Assembly: GCA_015680685.1 (NCBI GenBank)
Contig: MNCI01013908.1
Span: 318,481-382,480 of the forward strand
Direction: 5' to 3'
Length of the DNA stretch: 64,000 bases
Source of the DNA: Gnetum montanum
Lineage: Eukaryota > Streptophyta > Gnetopsida > Gnetales > Gnetaceae
The position numbers were made by a program, and so were the translations under genes. The notes under the pieces are model-generated. The model had not been told where the DNA came from. It did no database searches and saw only the letters and a list, made by a program, of their open reading frames with translations. Each line of letters opens with the position of its first letter. Position 1 is the stretch's first letter. This document shows, piece by piece, positions 43,700-56,869 of this stretch.

Positions 43700-46600
43700 T
43701 TAGCATGGATGGCCATCTTCTCTACGACTAAGTTGAGAGGACGAGATTTGAAATGTTGAATGTGGTTGTCCATCCGATGAGGATTTTTTTGCATTAGTTG
43801 GTTTAGGCTCATGGAAAGGTTTGACTTGTTGTATGTTGATCAACTGTTTCTTATTTGGGCCTTCAAGTTTGTAGATCATCATGGCCCTAGAAGGAAAAGT
43901 TTTGTAAACTATATAAGGTCCTTTCCACAATGTCTGGAACTTAGTTCATTGAGGTATGTGTGTGGGGTTCTAGTAGACAACCTTATCTCCTAGTTGAAGT
44001 TTGACTTTTCTAATCCTAAGGTCATGACACTTTATATTGAATGTCTTGTGCAACTCATTGGATGATAGGGCCACCAATCAATTTTCATCTAGCAAGTTAA
44101 GATTCATTAATATTTGTTTTTGTGCTAGACTTAAGTCAAGGTCGAGGTCATAGGTTGTTGAAAGTGTATGGAGCTCAGATTGAATAGGAAGTGTTGGTAA
44201 TTTTTCATACACCAGCTCATAGGGAGAATAGCCTATAGGAAGTTTCCATGTAGAGTGGTAGGCCCAAAGGGCATCATTGAGTTTTGTACTCCAATCTTTT
44301 CTATATTTTCTGATAGTTCTATCAGTATCTTTGTGATTTTCTTTATTTATAGCCTCAGCTTGATCATTGGCTTGGAGGTGGTAGGGTGTTGTTAGTTTAT
44401 GTTCAACCCCCAAGCATTGATAAGTTTTTAAAAGGTAGTGCTTGTAAAGTGACTTCCATCATCAGAAATTAATACATGTCACACACCAAACTTGTTTATA
44501 ACATTTTGTTGTACAAATTGAGCAGTAGTAGAAGATGTATAGTTAGTGATAGTTGTTACTTTTGCCCATTTTGTACAATAGTCAACAATGACTATGATGT
44601 ATGCCTTTCCATTTAACATGGGTCATTGAATGCCCTAGATGTCGAAGGATTCTAGTCATTGAATCCATTGTTGAGGTTCCTCCATTTGAGTAGTCATTCC
44701 ACCATCTTGTTGGAAACATTCACAATAGTGGACATATTGATGAGCATCCATAAAGATTGTTGGCCAATAGCACCCTGTCATTAGGATTTTAATGACTATG
44801 CATCTCTCAACATAGTGGCCCCCACAAGGACCTTCATGAGCATCCTAGAGAATGCATAGTTGGTCAACATCAAGGACACACCAATGAATTAGGCCATCGG
44901 CACACACCTTATAGAGGTGTTTTTTGATCTCCATGAAGCATTTTACCTAGTGAAGAAATTGTGGTTTTTTCTGGTGGTCCAACCCTTATGGCATCTCTTG
45001 GATGAAGAGATAGGTGAAAATGCCATCATACCATTTAGGCTCAATGGGAAATTATTTAGTTATAACCCCAAAAAAGAGGAGTTTATTGGGAAATAGATTA
45101 GATAGTGGGCTTTCATCCTCTTTGCTATCCCATCACAACTGAGACAAGTGGTTAGCGATCATATTCTCAGTTTCCTTTAGATCTACCATCATAGGATTGA
45201 ATTCCTATAAGATCACTAGCCACCATATTGCATGGAGACTCACCATTGGCTTGTTCATTAGGAAGCGAAGTGCACTATGGTCCATGTGCACAAACACCTT
45301 GTATTCAAGCACATAATGTTTGAATTTCTCTAAAGTGAGCACCACTACCATCAATTCTTTTTCTATGGTGGTGTAGTTTAGTTGTACATCCACAATGCTT
45401 TGCCTTGTAGAGTGGATGTAGTATGGACATGTCTTGTCATCCAACTACATAAGCATAGCTCCCAAGGCATAATTCGATGCATCCATCATAACATGAAATG
45501 GTCTTGACTAGTCAGGTGTTTGTAGAATTGGAGTTTCTACAAGTTCTTCCTTTAGTTACTAGAATGCTTTTTTACATTCTTTGGTCCAAAAAAATGGAAC
45601 ATCTTTCTTTGTTAGCTCAACCAATGATTTTGTGATCTTAGAGAAATTCTCTATGAATCGTCGATAGTAGCCAGTGTGTCTAAGGAATGACCAAACATAT
45701 TTGATGGTTTGTAGTTAGTTGGTTATTCCTTGGATGACCCTTATGTTTTTAGGGTCTACCTGAATTCCTGCTTGCGATATTTTGTGCCCTAATATAATGC
45801 CCTCGTAGACGATAAGGTGACTCTTACTTGCTCAAGGTGGTCTAGGGCTTGCTCAAATGTAGCTCCATGGGTGGAGAAGTCATCCATAAAGACTTCTACA
45901 CCACTACTAATTTGCTATTGAAAAATGCTTAAGACTAGGCATTGAAATGTAGTAGGGGCATTACACAGATCAAAAGATATCTTGCGATAAGCAAAAGTTT
46001 CCCAAGGACTCATGAAGGTTGTTTTGGCCTAGTCTTCTGGTGCTATCTAGATTTGGTTGTAGCCACTATAACCATGCAAAAAATTATAGTAGCAATACCT
46101 AGATATTGTGTCTAACACTTGATCAATGAATGGTAATGGAAAATGATCCTTAAATGTTGCCATATTTAGCAGAAAAAAATTGATGTAGACTCACCACTTG
46201 CCACTTTTCTTTAGCATAATCATGAGTGGACTAACCCACTTGCTATCTACAATGGGATAGAGTAACCCCTCCTTGAGGAGTTGTTCAATTTACTCCTTAA
46301 TAATTTGCTTCAGCTTGGGGTTCAATCACCTCTATGGTTGCCTCTTTGGTTTCATGGTCAGATTGGTGTAGATACAAAGCTAACATATCTAAGGATCAAT
46401 CCTTGTGAGTTCAGGATATGACCAAGCAAAGGTTGCTAACCATTTTTCAATTACATTCAACAACATTTGTTTCTATTTTGGAGTAATATTAGCATTGATT
46501 ATTACCAGTTTTTCATTTTTTAAGAATACATATTCCATGTTGGTGGGTAGAGTTTTTAATTCTAGAGGCTTTTGCTTAAAATTCTCAAGAATTTCCAACT

Positions 46601-47470
46601 CTCCCTAGTAGTATCATCATTTGCATCATCAGAGAATTGTTGATGAACTTGTTGTAGTTAATCCATGCCTATGACATATGCACAAGTTAGGCTCTTAGTT
46701 GGTTCCATGCAAAGTGTGCTACTTTTAGAATCAGCAGTTAGCCATTGGGTGCCCTCTTGTTTTGTGGTTGTTGCATACAGACACCATTAAATATCAACTT
46801 CTAGTGCATACTACTTGCATGTAGAGATGGATGCTCATTTCACTAACTAGAGTTTCTGCACACAATTGCACCTTGTATCACTATATGTGATGCATGGTAC
46901 TCGCTTGTTCTTGATCTTCCTGAATGCATTTTCTTTAGATATTTCTAGGGACAGATCTTTGATGTTCATTCTTGCATCAATGGAGCTTAGCCATGCCCTT
47001 CCCATGATTATTGGGAAGTCCCCTTTATAGTTCTTCACCTTAATCACTAGGAAATTAGCAGGATAAGACCATCCAAAGATAAGGTCACAATGTCTTCTAC
47101 TAATCCCAATGGAATAGTGATGGACAAGTCTAGTAATTCTAATATGATATTACTCTTCTTGAGAGGAGGTAGGTTCCATGCAGTATACATCTCATGAGAA
47201 ATCAAGTTGAAACTGGAACCTAAATTAAGAAGAGCTTTACATGGTTCATTCCCAATAATTGGCAAACAAATAAGAGGACTATCAGGATCAACTAATTTCC
47301 TAGGAAGGTTTCCAGCATGGATCTAATCAAATATGTCATGAGTAAGCATTATAGTATGAATCCTAGGTAGAATTTGGTTTGAAGGGGACTTGAAGGAATA
47401 TGATAAAGAGGAAGATGGATGAGCAAGGTTGCCAACCACATGTGTATTTGAGGGCTTAGGTGGACTGTGG
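43700..47470 (-). pseudogene. pol: pol of element 3 (broken)
   Basis: The protease has LLNLGSSFNLISHEMY (about 47235-47180), where the catalytic Asp has become Asn and the following Ser Leu. RT (about 46350-45700) contains a FMDDFSTHG active box (about 45880). RNase H spans about 45500-45200. Integrase keeps SDDG (about 44455) and QAE (about 44355). Its C-terminal domain (WKGPYIVYKTFPSRAMMIYK, 43930 down) is well preserved. Many stops and several frameshifts are present. Confidence 0.82.
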
Positions 47471-49851
47471 GATCAAAAGAAAGATCTTTTCTTAGATTGA
47501 GTGTCCAAACCACTCAGTTGATGAACCAATTGTAGGTTAATGGCCCTGGTGGCATTGCGTTGTTGTGGTTGAGCTGGGAGTTCACCTTGCATAGATGGAC
47601 CAGGTGGTAGCTATGTTGAGGGTGGAGAAAGATGTGTAGGAATAGGAGGAGGATAGGGGTGAAAGGTGGTATCCTTCCTTGCATGTGGAAAATGAGTTTG
47701 ATAATAATTAGGATGGTAGTAGTGAGATTGGAAAGTAGAAATGTGACTAGAAGGGTCACATGGAGATAGGGATTGTTGAACATAGTACCCATATGGATTA
47801 GGCTGTCTATAAGGGCACTGTTGCCTTGGTGATGCTAGTGCCCATGAATGTGGTTGTTGCTACTATTAGTACTATTCATATGATTGTAGAGGAGTACCAC
47901 TTGGATTATACTATTGTTGTTGCTGGAACTACCTAGAATTGCCTTGAGGGTAAGGGAATCTTTTGGGTGTTTCCTTTGTGCTAGTCATGGATTCAGAGCA
48001 TACACCTTAGATTCTTGTAAGTGCAACATAATAGGACAACATCCCTTAGGATGTTCATAATGGTAGATTTCACACCCACCATCATCATATGATTTGGTTT
48101 CCACAACTTTCTTTATTACAACAATCTTTCACTTACCTCTTTGAATGGCATGTTCAGCTTCATGTTGCCTCCTATGCTCATGATCACTACCTTGTTCCTT
48201 AGACTTTTTAACAATTTTTAGGATAGCTTGAAATCTACTATTTGTGGAGTTCCATAATTGATCAACCTTGGCCAAAATTTTATATTGAAATTTTTGAAAC
48301 AACAAGGTTTTTTGATTCACCACCTCATCAAGTGATGATTCTTCCTCACTATCATAGAATCAAGCTTTCCTCTTATGAATGGAAGGATCATGGTTATACG
48401 CTTTTGCACTTTCTCATTTTCTTAATTTAACTTCTTTTTTAGCTACCTAATCAATGAATATTTGGATTTGATGGATGCTTAATTTTGATAGTTGCCCTTG
48501 AGCATAGATGCTAAGGGTTCTCCTTGTTTCTAATTGAAGCTCATCTACAATGTAGCGAAGTTGGTCTAGTTGAGAATAACCATGATTAGGACATTTGTGC
48601 ACTAAGGAATAGTATTGACCTATGACAATGTCCAAGGGTCCATGTGTCTTTTGTTTCCATCCTTGGATTTGCCTTCTCAAGTTGGACACTTGGGAGTACA
48701 AATAACATTTTTCATTAAATAATTCAAGCATTGTACTCCATTGTTTGATAGATTTCAGTTCTAAGGACTAGTACCAGTTCTCTACTTCTTTAATGAGTGT
48801 CTTGAGGAACAACTTAAGCTTTTACCACTCATTTTCTATATTCTACAAGGCACATGCATCTTTAAAAGCTTGGAGATGGTTCTCTAGATCTAAGTTATAT
48901 CTCCCTTTGAATCAAGAAATATTGTTAATATCTAGTATTTTGATCCTACTATCCTTTATGTGTCTTGTGGGAATCCTCACTACCTCTACAATGTTTAGCA
49001 TACTCTAGGTAGCAAGAAAAGGCTCATCGATGCCATGATTTTGGTACCTAAGATGCCCTCTACTACCCCTTCATTCATGGTGTTGGGTCTCTCTTTAATA
49101 CCTATGCCCCTGGTCTTGACTTGCCCAATGGTCCCTTTGATTATCTCGGTTCCATCATGGTCAGATCCCTTGTGGTTGTGATTAGAGCCAAAAGAAGAAG
49201 AAGAAGATGATGAAGGTAAAAAGGAAGGAGGACTAGCACCATCATGGTGCCTACTACCCCCTCTTTGGTGGTTATATCCTTGATCATGATCTTGTCTTTT
49301 GTCTATATCCCTACTCGGACTCTCTTCCTTGGATCCCCCTTTGTCACTAAATGCATGTTACTAGAACCAAAATTATGAATTGTGGACTGCAAATTCTAGT
49401 TTTTACCTCCTTCACCAAACTCAAAGAGACAAATTTCACTAAATGGAAAACCCCCAGAGAAGGGTTTTGGTATGATACGAAAGGAGAATTAGTGAACCAC
49501 TTTCCCTTGCAGATTCATAATGTTGTTCTAGCTGCTGATCCTTGAGATGTTGTGCCTTAGTGGGATGATAATCCATGGTGTCACTATCTTGTATAATGTA
49601 CTTAGCATGAAGTCCTTGAAGGCCCAAACACATAAGATTTTGTCGAAGTATCCCAGGAATGGATCGATCGAGTGGCAACACGATGTTGCCCTCCATGTCA
49701 TGCCACCATAGCTGTTCATCCTAGTGTAGGGTGAAGGTTAAATAAGGTACTTATTCATCAGGTGAGAATATATCACTTTGTATTGTTGAGGCATTTTCTA
49801 ATAAACTTTGTCAAACTTGGATGAAGAATCACTCCAGTGAAAACAAGACAT
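47471..49851 (-). pseudogene. gag: gag of element 3 (broken)
   Basis: Start ATG at 49851 (MSCFHWSDSSSKFDKVY). The gag core LFNEKCYLYSQVSNLRRQ to YSLVHKCPNHGYSQ is at 48731-48560. The C-terminal zinc-knuckle-like motif is at about 48085-48035 (GCEIYHYEHPKGCC). A His/Pro-rich linker (about 47990-47510) precedes protease. Stops and frameshifts occur throughout. Confidence 0.78.
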
Positions 49852-49990
49852 TTTATATTAGGAAATAAAAATGTAGTGTGCTTGTTAGGACCATTGTAGT
49901 TATTTTAAAGTATGATACGACTCTAGGGTTTGTTTCAATGATCTTAAATAATTTTCACTAAGTCCTAGATAGCACATGTAACAACTGAAA

Positions 49991-50010
49991 GGTCCCTAGC
50001 AATGGTGCCA
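49991..50010 (-). other. Primer binding site of element 3
   Basis: The sense strand reads TGGCACCATTGCTAGGGACC, close to the tRNA-Asp-type site used by Athila/Tat elements. It abuts the 5' LTR. It is the best preserved such site in the window. Confidence 0.8.
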
Positions 50011-50011
50011 A

Positions 50012-50818
50012 TGATGAGCAACGAGGTACCTCCATGCCCAATCATATGAATCACAAGCATTTACGTGCAATCTAATTAAACTCTATAGAACTTATGTTCT
50101 TAATTACATTGGTTCAAGGAAGTGAAATCTAATTGGAATGATCATTGTGTTCTCAGTTTCATTTGTGAGGTACAAGTATATGATTAAGTACAACTTTAGT
50201 ATATGATTTTTATCATTTCATGTTTTATAAGTTTAATCACCTAGAACAAGAATGAAAGGTAAAGGAGTTTAGTATCTAATTAATCTATTGCCTAACTAGC
50301 CTAACACAAGTACCTATTCCCACTCTTTGAACACATCCTAAATGCATATAGCATTGCTAGGTTACCAAACATTAAGCATTTCTAGGTTACTAAGTGCTAT
50401 ACATATGCTCAAAGTGGTCATGCCTGTGTTCATTAATAACTAGAAATTGATTGCTTAATTAAAGTGTCTTAACCTAAAGTGCTTGAATATTAAATGTACT
50501 AAAGAAAACATTAATTTATTCTGAGTGCTACAAGGATTATCAAAAGGGCTTGTCTTTTTTTCCATCACATTTCTATGCTCAAGTACATCAGTGCTCAAAA
50601 AAATATCCGTACACACTTAGACTCTTGTTGCAGGCACTTAGAAATACTTTAACTTTGAAATGACTAAACTGCAAGAACTTCATTACTCTATGCAAAAAAT
50701 CCTCCAAAATTATGTGCCCAAGCAGCATATTTATAGGTTGTCATATACCCTGCGATGCACATCTTGGGGTTTGATATTGGGTATTCGATATTAAAGCTAG
50801 TCAAAACATAATTCGTCA
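50012..50818 (-). repeat. 5' LTR of element 3 (807 bp)
   Basis: It starts TGATGAGCAACG and ends AATTCGTCA. It is 28 bp shorter than the 3' LTR, the difference lying partly in the GATATC-class array. It aligns with the 3' LTR along its whole length. Confidence 0.92.
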
Positions 50819-50823
50819 CCATG

Positions 50824-52140
50824 TTCAATAGCCTAAAGTCAATATAGACCCTCCACTTGCCACCTTTCTTTACCACTATTACGAGTGGACTAACCCATTC
50901 ACTGTCTGTAATGAGATAGATAAAGCCTACCTTGAATAGTTGTTCAATCTCCTCCTTGATGATCTACTTTAGTTTGGGGTTCAACTACCAGTGGAGCTTC
51001 TTGGAAGTATTTGTATATATGCAGTGCTAGCATATCCTAGGATTAATCTTAGTGAGTTCAACCAAGCAAAGGCTGTTGGCCATTTGTTAATTACCTTCAT
51101 AAGCTTTTCTTTTTTTTAGGAGCAAGATTAGCATTAATCCTCACTATCTTTCCATTTTTTAAAAAAGCGTATTCCATGCTAGCCAATAGGATTTTCAACT
51201 CTAGGGGATTTTGTTTGAAACATTCAGGAATCTCCAACTCTTCCCAATTGGTGTCATTAGGTTCATCATTAGAGAGTTGATGATGAACTTACTCATGTTC
51301 ATCCATGTCTTCAACATAGACACTTATCAAGCTCTTAGTTGGTTCCATGCATATTGTTGAGCTACTATTAGGATTAGCTATCAGCCACTAGGTGCCCTTC
51401 TATTTTGTGACTGCTACGTACAAGTACCTTTGAATTTAAGACACATTTTCACACTATCTACATGCTGTGATGGATGTACTTTTTATGGACCATAGTTTTT
51501 GCACACATTTGAACCCTATATCACTATACACGATGCATGGAACTCTCTTTTTTGTTATCTTTCTAAATGCATTTTCCTTGAAAATCTTCAAGGAGAGGTT
51601 TCTAATTCCCAACTATGCATCAATGGTGCTTAACCAAGCCCTTTCCATGATGATTGAAAAGTCCTCCATTCAATTATTAACATGAATCACTAGGAAGTAA
51701 GTAGGATAGAACCATTTACAAAGGGTGGTCATAATGTCCTTCATCAATCCCAAAGGAACCATGATGAACTGGTCTACCAACTTAAGACAAATGTTGCTCT
51801 TCTTGAGTAGAGGCAAGTTCCAAGCTTTGTACATCTCATGAGAAATCAGATTTACAGTAGAACATGAATCTAGAAGGGCCTTAAAAGGTTCATTCCCAAT
51901 GATTTGTAGGTAAATAAGGGGACTTCTAGGATTAGATCTCTTATTGGGAAGGTGGCTAGCCTTAATCAAATTAGTTATTACATGGGTCAACATGATAGTA
52001 TGCATGTTAGAAGGTGTTTGGTTTGAAGGGTTTGCAAACAAATTTTCAAAGGATGAGGGAGAAGTAGGGTCTTTAGTTGTAGGTGTATGTAAGGAATTTA
52101 TAGGACTCTTAGTTTGGAAGAAAGGTCTTTTTTGGGGTTT
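50824..52140 (-). pseudogene. pol: pol of element 2, 5' part (protease and RT start)
   Basis: RT resumes at the target duplication with KKGGKWRVYIDFRLLNM (about 50876). The protease has LLDSCSTVNLISHEMY (about 51895-51830): the catalytic Asp is present but the Gly of the D-S-G triad is Cys. An aspartyl-protease follow-on (GLMKDIMT) lies at about 51745. Confidence 0.8.
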
Positions 52141-54509
52141 GTTTTCTGAACCACTTGACTAAGGAGTCAATTGTAAGTTAATAGCCCTAGTGGTGTTATG
52201 TTGCTATGGTTGGGCTAGAATTTCATCTTGCATTGATGGAGTAGGTGGTAATTGAGTTGAGGGTAGAGGGATAGGTGTAGAGGGATGAGCAAGGTAATGA
52301 AAAAATGGGGATTCCCCTCTTGGATATTTGGCTCTATAGTACTCAAGAGGGTAGTAGTGATGCTAGAGTAAAGCATGACTATAAGAGTCATGTAGAGAAA
52401 TGTGCTATTGAACATAGTACCCATATGGATTAGGCTATTGGTAAGGGTTCTATTGCCTTGGTGGTGTTATCCACTATGAATGTGGGTGATACCACTAATG
52501 GTACTACTCATAAGGTTGTGATGGAGGTCCACTTGGATAATAGGCTTATTGTTGGTGGAATTACTTGGGGTTGCCTTGAGGATAAGGCAACCTTCTAGAT
52601 GCTTGCCTTCTTTCTAGTCTAGGATTTACAATGTACACCCTAGATTCTTATAAGTGTGACACAATGGAATAGCATCCCTTATGATGTTTGTATTAGCAGA
52701 TGTCACATCCATCATCATTATCTACTTGAGACTCCACAACCTCCTCTACTATAACAAATTTGTCCTTATCCCTTTGATGGGCACATTTAGCTTTCTTTCT
52801 TCTCTTGTGATCATGGTTACTACTTTGCTCTTTAGATTCCTCTACTATTTTTAGAGTAGTTTGGAACTTTTCATGCAAAGAGTCTCGCATTTTTTCTACC
52901 TTGGTTGAAATTTTAGAAATAGACTTATGAATTAGTAAGGTATTTTTTTGCACCAACTCATCAAGTGATGCCTCCTCTTCATTGTCATAGAATTGGACTT
53001 ACCTTTTTCTGATGGAAGGATCCTAATTGTAGTCCTCCTCTATCAGAATTTGAATTTGATGGATTCTTAATTGTAAAAGTCTCCCTTGGGCATAGATTCT
53101 AAGAGTTTTCCTCATTTCTATGTAGACCCCATCTATGATATGGTGGAGCTACTCCCTTTGAGAATAATCATGGCCAGGACATTAGTACAAAAGGGAATAG
53201 GACCTATCCATGGCTGTGTCCAAGGATTCATGTGTTTCTTATTTCCAACCTTGGAATTTTCTTTCTTAGGTTGGATGCTCAAGAGTATGTTTGATACTTG
53301 TCATTGAAGGGCTCAGGCATCATACTCCATCTATGAATTGATTTTGGCTCTAAGGACCGATACCAACTTTCAGCTTCTTTAATGAGTGTTCTTGGGAATA
53401 GCTTTAATTTTTGCCATTAATTCTCCACGTTCTATAAGGCATAGGCATCATGAAAGACTTGAAGATGCTTTTACGGATCTGAGTTATATTCCCCTTCGAA
53501 CTTGGGAATAATTTTCATATTCAATCATTTGATTTTGCTATCTTTCACATGCCTTGTTGAAATTCTCATTACCTCTATTATGTTTAGCATATTTCAAGTT
53601 GTAAGTAAAGGCTCATCATGGTCATAGGCTTTGGGATGGACATGATGCCCATGATGTCCTCTTCTTCCCCTTCTTTCATGATGGTAGACTTTCCTTGATT
53701 GCCCACATCGCTGGTCTTTACTAGTCTGGTGGGCCTTATGAGCATCTCTATCTTTTTGGTCACCTCCATCATGGTCATATCCTCTATGGCTTTAGTAGGA
53801 GCTAGAGAAGAAAGAAGAGGATGACAAAGGTAAAGAGGAAGAAGGACGAGCATCAACATGATGCCTACCACCCTCTCAATTGTGGTCATAGCCACAATCA
53901 TCATCGTTATGTGTGTCCTTGTCCCTGCCATGAATCCCACCTTTGGATCCCCCATGATCATGGGAACTGTTCTTGCCCAAACTAGGATTTTTTACAGTGG
54001 ACTATAAATTTTGGTTGAAGCCCCCTTCATCAAAACCAAGGGGAGGAGAGTCAATGAATTAAGAACCCCCAGAAAAGGGATCCACTCCATCTTTTTAGCC
54101 TAGTAGAAACAAGGGATTATGGAACCGTTTCCCCCTTCGAAGCTTCATAGCACCTCTTCTATTGCTAATCTCTTTTCCATTATGAATTAGTGGAATTGTA
54201 ATCCTGATAGTCATGATCTTACACAATGTATTCAACATTGAGCCTCTAGATGCCCAACGTCATAAGAGGTTGGTTTAGCATCACAGAAATTGATCAATTG
54301 GGCAACAACACAATGTTTCCCTCCACATTCCTCCACTGCACTTATTCATACTAATGTAGGATGAAGGTGAATTCTATCACATACTCATTGAGAGGAGTAT
54401 ATACCACTATGCATTCTTAGGTCAATGGTAGATTTGATTGTTCATTCCTTTGTTGATTGGATGTATGCTTGAACCTTGATGGAGAATCATCCTTGTGAGA
54501 AGAAGACAT
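52141..54509 (-). pseudogene. gag: gag of element 2 (broken)
   Basis: Start ATG at 54509 (MSSSHKDDSPSRFKH). The gag core lies at about 53370-53130. A zinc-knuckle-like motif GCDIC ... HHKGC lies at about 52715-52675. The linker to protease is Pro/His-rich (about 52600-52200). Many stops. Confidence 0.75.
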
Positions 54510-54642
54510 TTTAGATTAAAAGAAAATATCGATGTGATTTTATAATAATAATAATTATTTTGAATGGTTTCTACTTTAAGGTCTGTTACAATGATTTTGA
54601 ATTATGTTCACTAAGTCCTAGATAGTGCACATAGTTAACTAA

Positions 54643-54662
54643 AATGCCCAAAAATGATGCCA
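54643..54662 (-). other. Decayed primer binding site of element 2
   Basis: The sense strand reads TGGCATCATTTTTGGGCATT, inside the 5' LTR. It is recognisable only by position and by TGGC...TT.GGG. Confidence 0.5.
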
Positions 54663-54663
54663 A

Positions 54664-55494
54664 TGATGAGCAGTGAGTATACCTTATCCTCAACTATATG
54701 AATCACTAGCATTCACTAAGAAATCCAATCAAATTTTGTAGACTTTAGGTCTCTAAGTACACTAGGTTCTAGGAAGTAAATCTAAGCATTGCATTCATTA
54801 TCTTTTTAGTTCCACTTGTGAAGTGCAAGTGTATGGTTAAGTCTAACTAAGGCATATCATTTTTTATCATTTTATCTTTTATGATTCAAGTCATCTATGA
54901 AAAAGAATAAAATATTTAAATTTTCAATTAATCCAATACTAGCTAATATTTAACTAATCCTAAAATAAGCATTTGTTTCCACTTTTCATACACATCCTGA
55001 ACACATTATAGCACCACTGGGCTTCCAAGCGTTAAGTGCTACTTGGATTACCAAGCGTTAAACATATGCTTAAATTGGTTGTACTTATGTTTGCTACTTA
55101 ATCGATATTAATTAATTACTTAGAAAAATTAAAGTGAATTTCATAAATATTAAATGCATAAAGAAAACATTAATCTATTCAAAGTGTTGCAAGGTTTGAT
55201 CATAAAAGCTCATCTTTATTGCTGTTCACACTAAGGTGCTTAGGTACATCAGTGCTTGAATAAAGATCCATATACTTCTTTGACTCTTGCTATGGATACT
55301 CAGAAACTATTCTAACTTTTAGAGAAAAAAAATGCAAGAGCTTTACTACAACTAAGGAAAGATTACCATAAATGCATCATGTAGGCATACATTTATAGGA
55401 AAAAATAGCGGGCCATGTTGATGAGTACACATCAATGTGGCAAACCCCATATCAATGACATGCCATCAATGTGGCCCAAAAACATGACTCATCA
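54664..55494 (-). repeat. 5' LTR of element 2 (831 bp)
   Basis: It starts TGATGAGCAGTG and ends GACTCATCA. It is a GTCGAC-class LTR, with the array decayed to ATCAATGTGG units (55410-55475). It is followed directly by the ATGAG duplication. Confidence 0.92.
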
Positions 55495-55499
55495 ATGAG

Positions 55500-55869
55500 A
55501 TTTTTAGCATCAATCATCATTAAGAGAAAATTAATATCAACATAAACCAAGTCTTTTTGTTAGCTCAATATTATTACTTAATCACTTTAGATTAGGACAT
55601 CAACTTACATTTATGAAGGAGGTTTTGGATAAAAAAAAATGAATAAGGTGGAGAAGGATATGGAAAAGACCATATCTAATGCCACTTTAGTCTACTTCTT
55701 AGCTATTTTGAAGAACTCCATGAATAATGTCTACATACTTAAGCAAATGATCACTAAGGATATTAAAGGTATGATATTCTTTATCTTTCTTTAGATGGTT
55801 ATTTCAAAAAAAGAGTTATATCATAATCATGATTTTAACTTGGTTAATTATTAGTTTTGTAAATCAATG
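55500..55869. other. Spacer between elements 2 and 4
   Basis: 370 bp of AT-rich DNA without recognisable features. CAATG at 55865-55869 is the left target duplication of element 4; the partner lies beyond the window. Confidence 0.6.
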
Positions 55870-56709
55870 TGATGAGTCATGTTTTAACATGCTCTAATAT
55901 CATATACCTAATATCAGAGCCACGACATCGAATACCCAATGTCAGAGCCCAGGATGTGATGTCAGATATCCAATATCACGGGTATATGCTGGCCTATAAA
56001 TATAGTACTTAGGCTCATGATTTTTAGATAGTTTTTGTCATAGTAGCAAAGCTCTTGCATTTTTTTTCTCCAAAGTTAGAATATTTCTAAGTGCCCAAAA
56101 CAGGAGTTTGAGTGTGTACGGATCATTGTTCAAACATTGATGTACTTGAGCACAACAGTGTGAAGGGAATAAAAATGAACCCTTTTAATAATCCTTATAG
56201 CACTAAGAATAGATTAATGTTTTCTTTAATGCACTTTACTTTAATGGATTTAAATTCAGTAATTAATTTCTAGTTGTTAATGAACACAAGCATGACCACT
56301 TTGAACATACATATAGTGTTTGATAACCTAGCAATGTTTAACATTTGGTAGCCTAGAAATGCTATATGTGTTCATGATGTGTCCAGAAAAATGGGATGGG
56401 TACTTGTGTTGGGCTAGCTAGGTAGTAAATGAATTAGATCTTAAATTACTTTATCTTACATTCTTGTTGTAGGAGATTAAATTTATAAAACACAAAATGA
56501 CAAAAAACATGTACCTCAATTACACTTAAACCATACCCTTGAGCTTCACAAGTGTAGTTGGGAAGACAACGAACATTCTTAATGTCCATTTCACTTCCTA
56601 GAGGAACTAGTGCATTGCGGAACTATAGGGTCATATAATTCAACCATATTACATGTGAATGCCTTACTAATTCATATGGTTGGGCATAGGGGTATCTTAC
56701 TGCTCATCA
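55870..56709 (+). repeat. 5' LTR of element 4 (840 bp)
   Basis: It starts TGATGAGTCATG and ends TGCTCATCA. U3 begins with GATATC-class units, now CpG-decayed (55900-55985: ATATCAGAG, CAATATCACG). A TATA box TATAAATA lies at 55995-56002. Confidence 0.92.
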
Positions 56710-56710
56710 T

Positions 56711-56730
56711 TAGTACCATTGCTGGGGACC
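56711..56730 (+). other. Primer binding site of element 4
   Basis: TAGTACCATTGCTGGGGACC directly follows the LTR. It matches the element 3 site except for a few substitutions. Confidence 0.75.
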
Positions 56731-56869
56731 TTTTAATTGTTTCGTGTGCTATCTAGGACTTAGTGGAAATCATTTAAAGTCATTGGAACAAACCTTAGAG
56801 TCATATCACATCTTAAGATTTCTACAACAAATTTAAGAAACACATTGCATTATTATTTTCTAACATAAA

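Larger units (their letters stand above)
40955..50818 (-). mobile_element. Element 3: complete Athila-type element nested in element 2 (TSD CCATG)
   Basis: 9,864 bp. CCATG occurs at 40950-40954 and 50819-50823. LTRs are 40955-41789 (3') and 50012-50818 (5'), with TGATGA and CA ends. The RT reading of element 2 stops at the left junction and resumes at the right one. It has gag and pol but no ORF between pol and the 3' LTR. Of the roughly 3 kb of extra sequence present in element 2, it keeps only about 200 bp next to the LTR. Confidence 0.95.
32567..55494 (-). mobile_element. Element 2: Athila-type Ty3/gypsy with extra ORF, split by element 3 (TSD ATGAG)
   Basis: LTRs lie at 32567-33408 (3') and 54664-55494 (5'), and ATGAG flanks both outer ends (32562-32566 and 55495-55499). 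Without the nested element it is about 13.06 kb. The order on the minus strand is 5' LTR, gag, pol, long 3' region, extra ORF, 3' LTR. RT is cut at 40949/50824 by element 3. Between pol and the 3' LTR it has a promoter-like block and a reading frame of about 940 codons that element 3 lacks. Confidence 0.93.
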
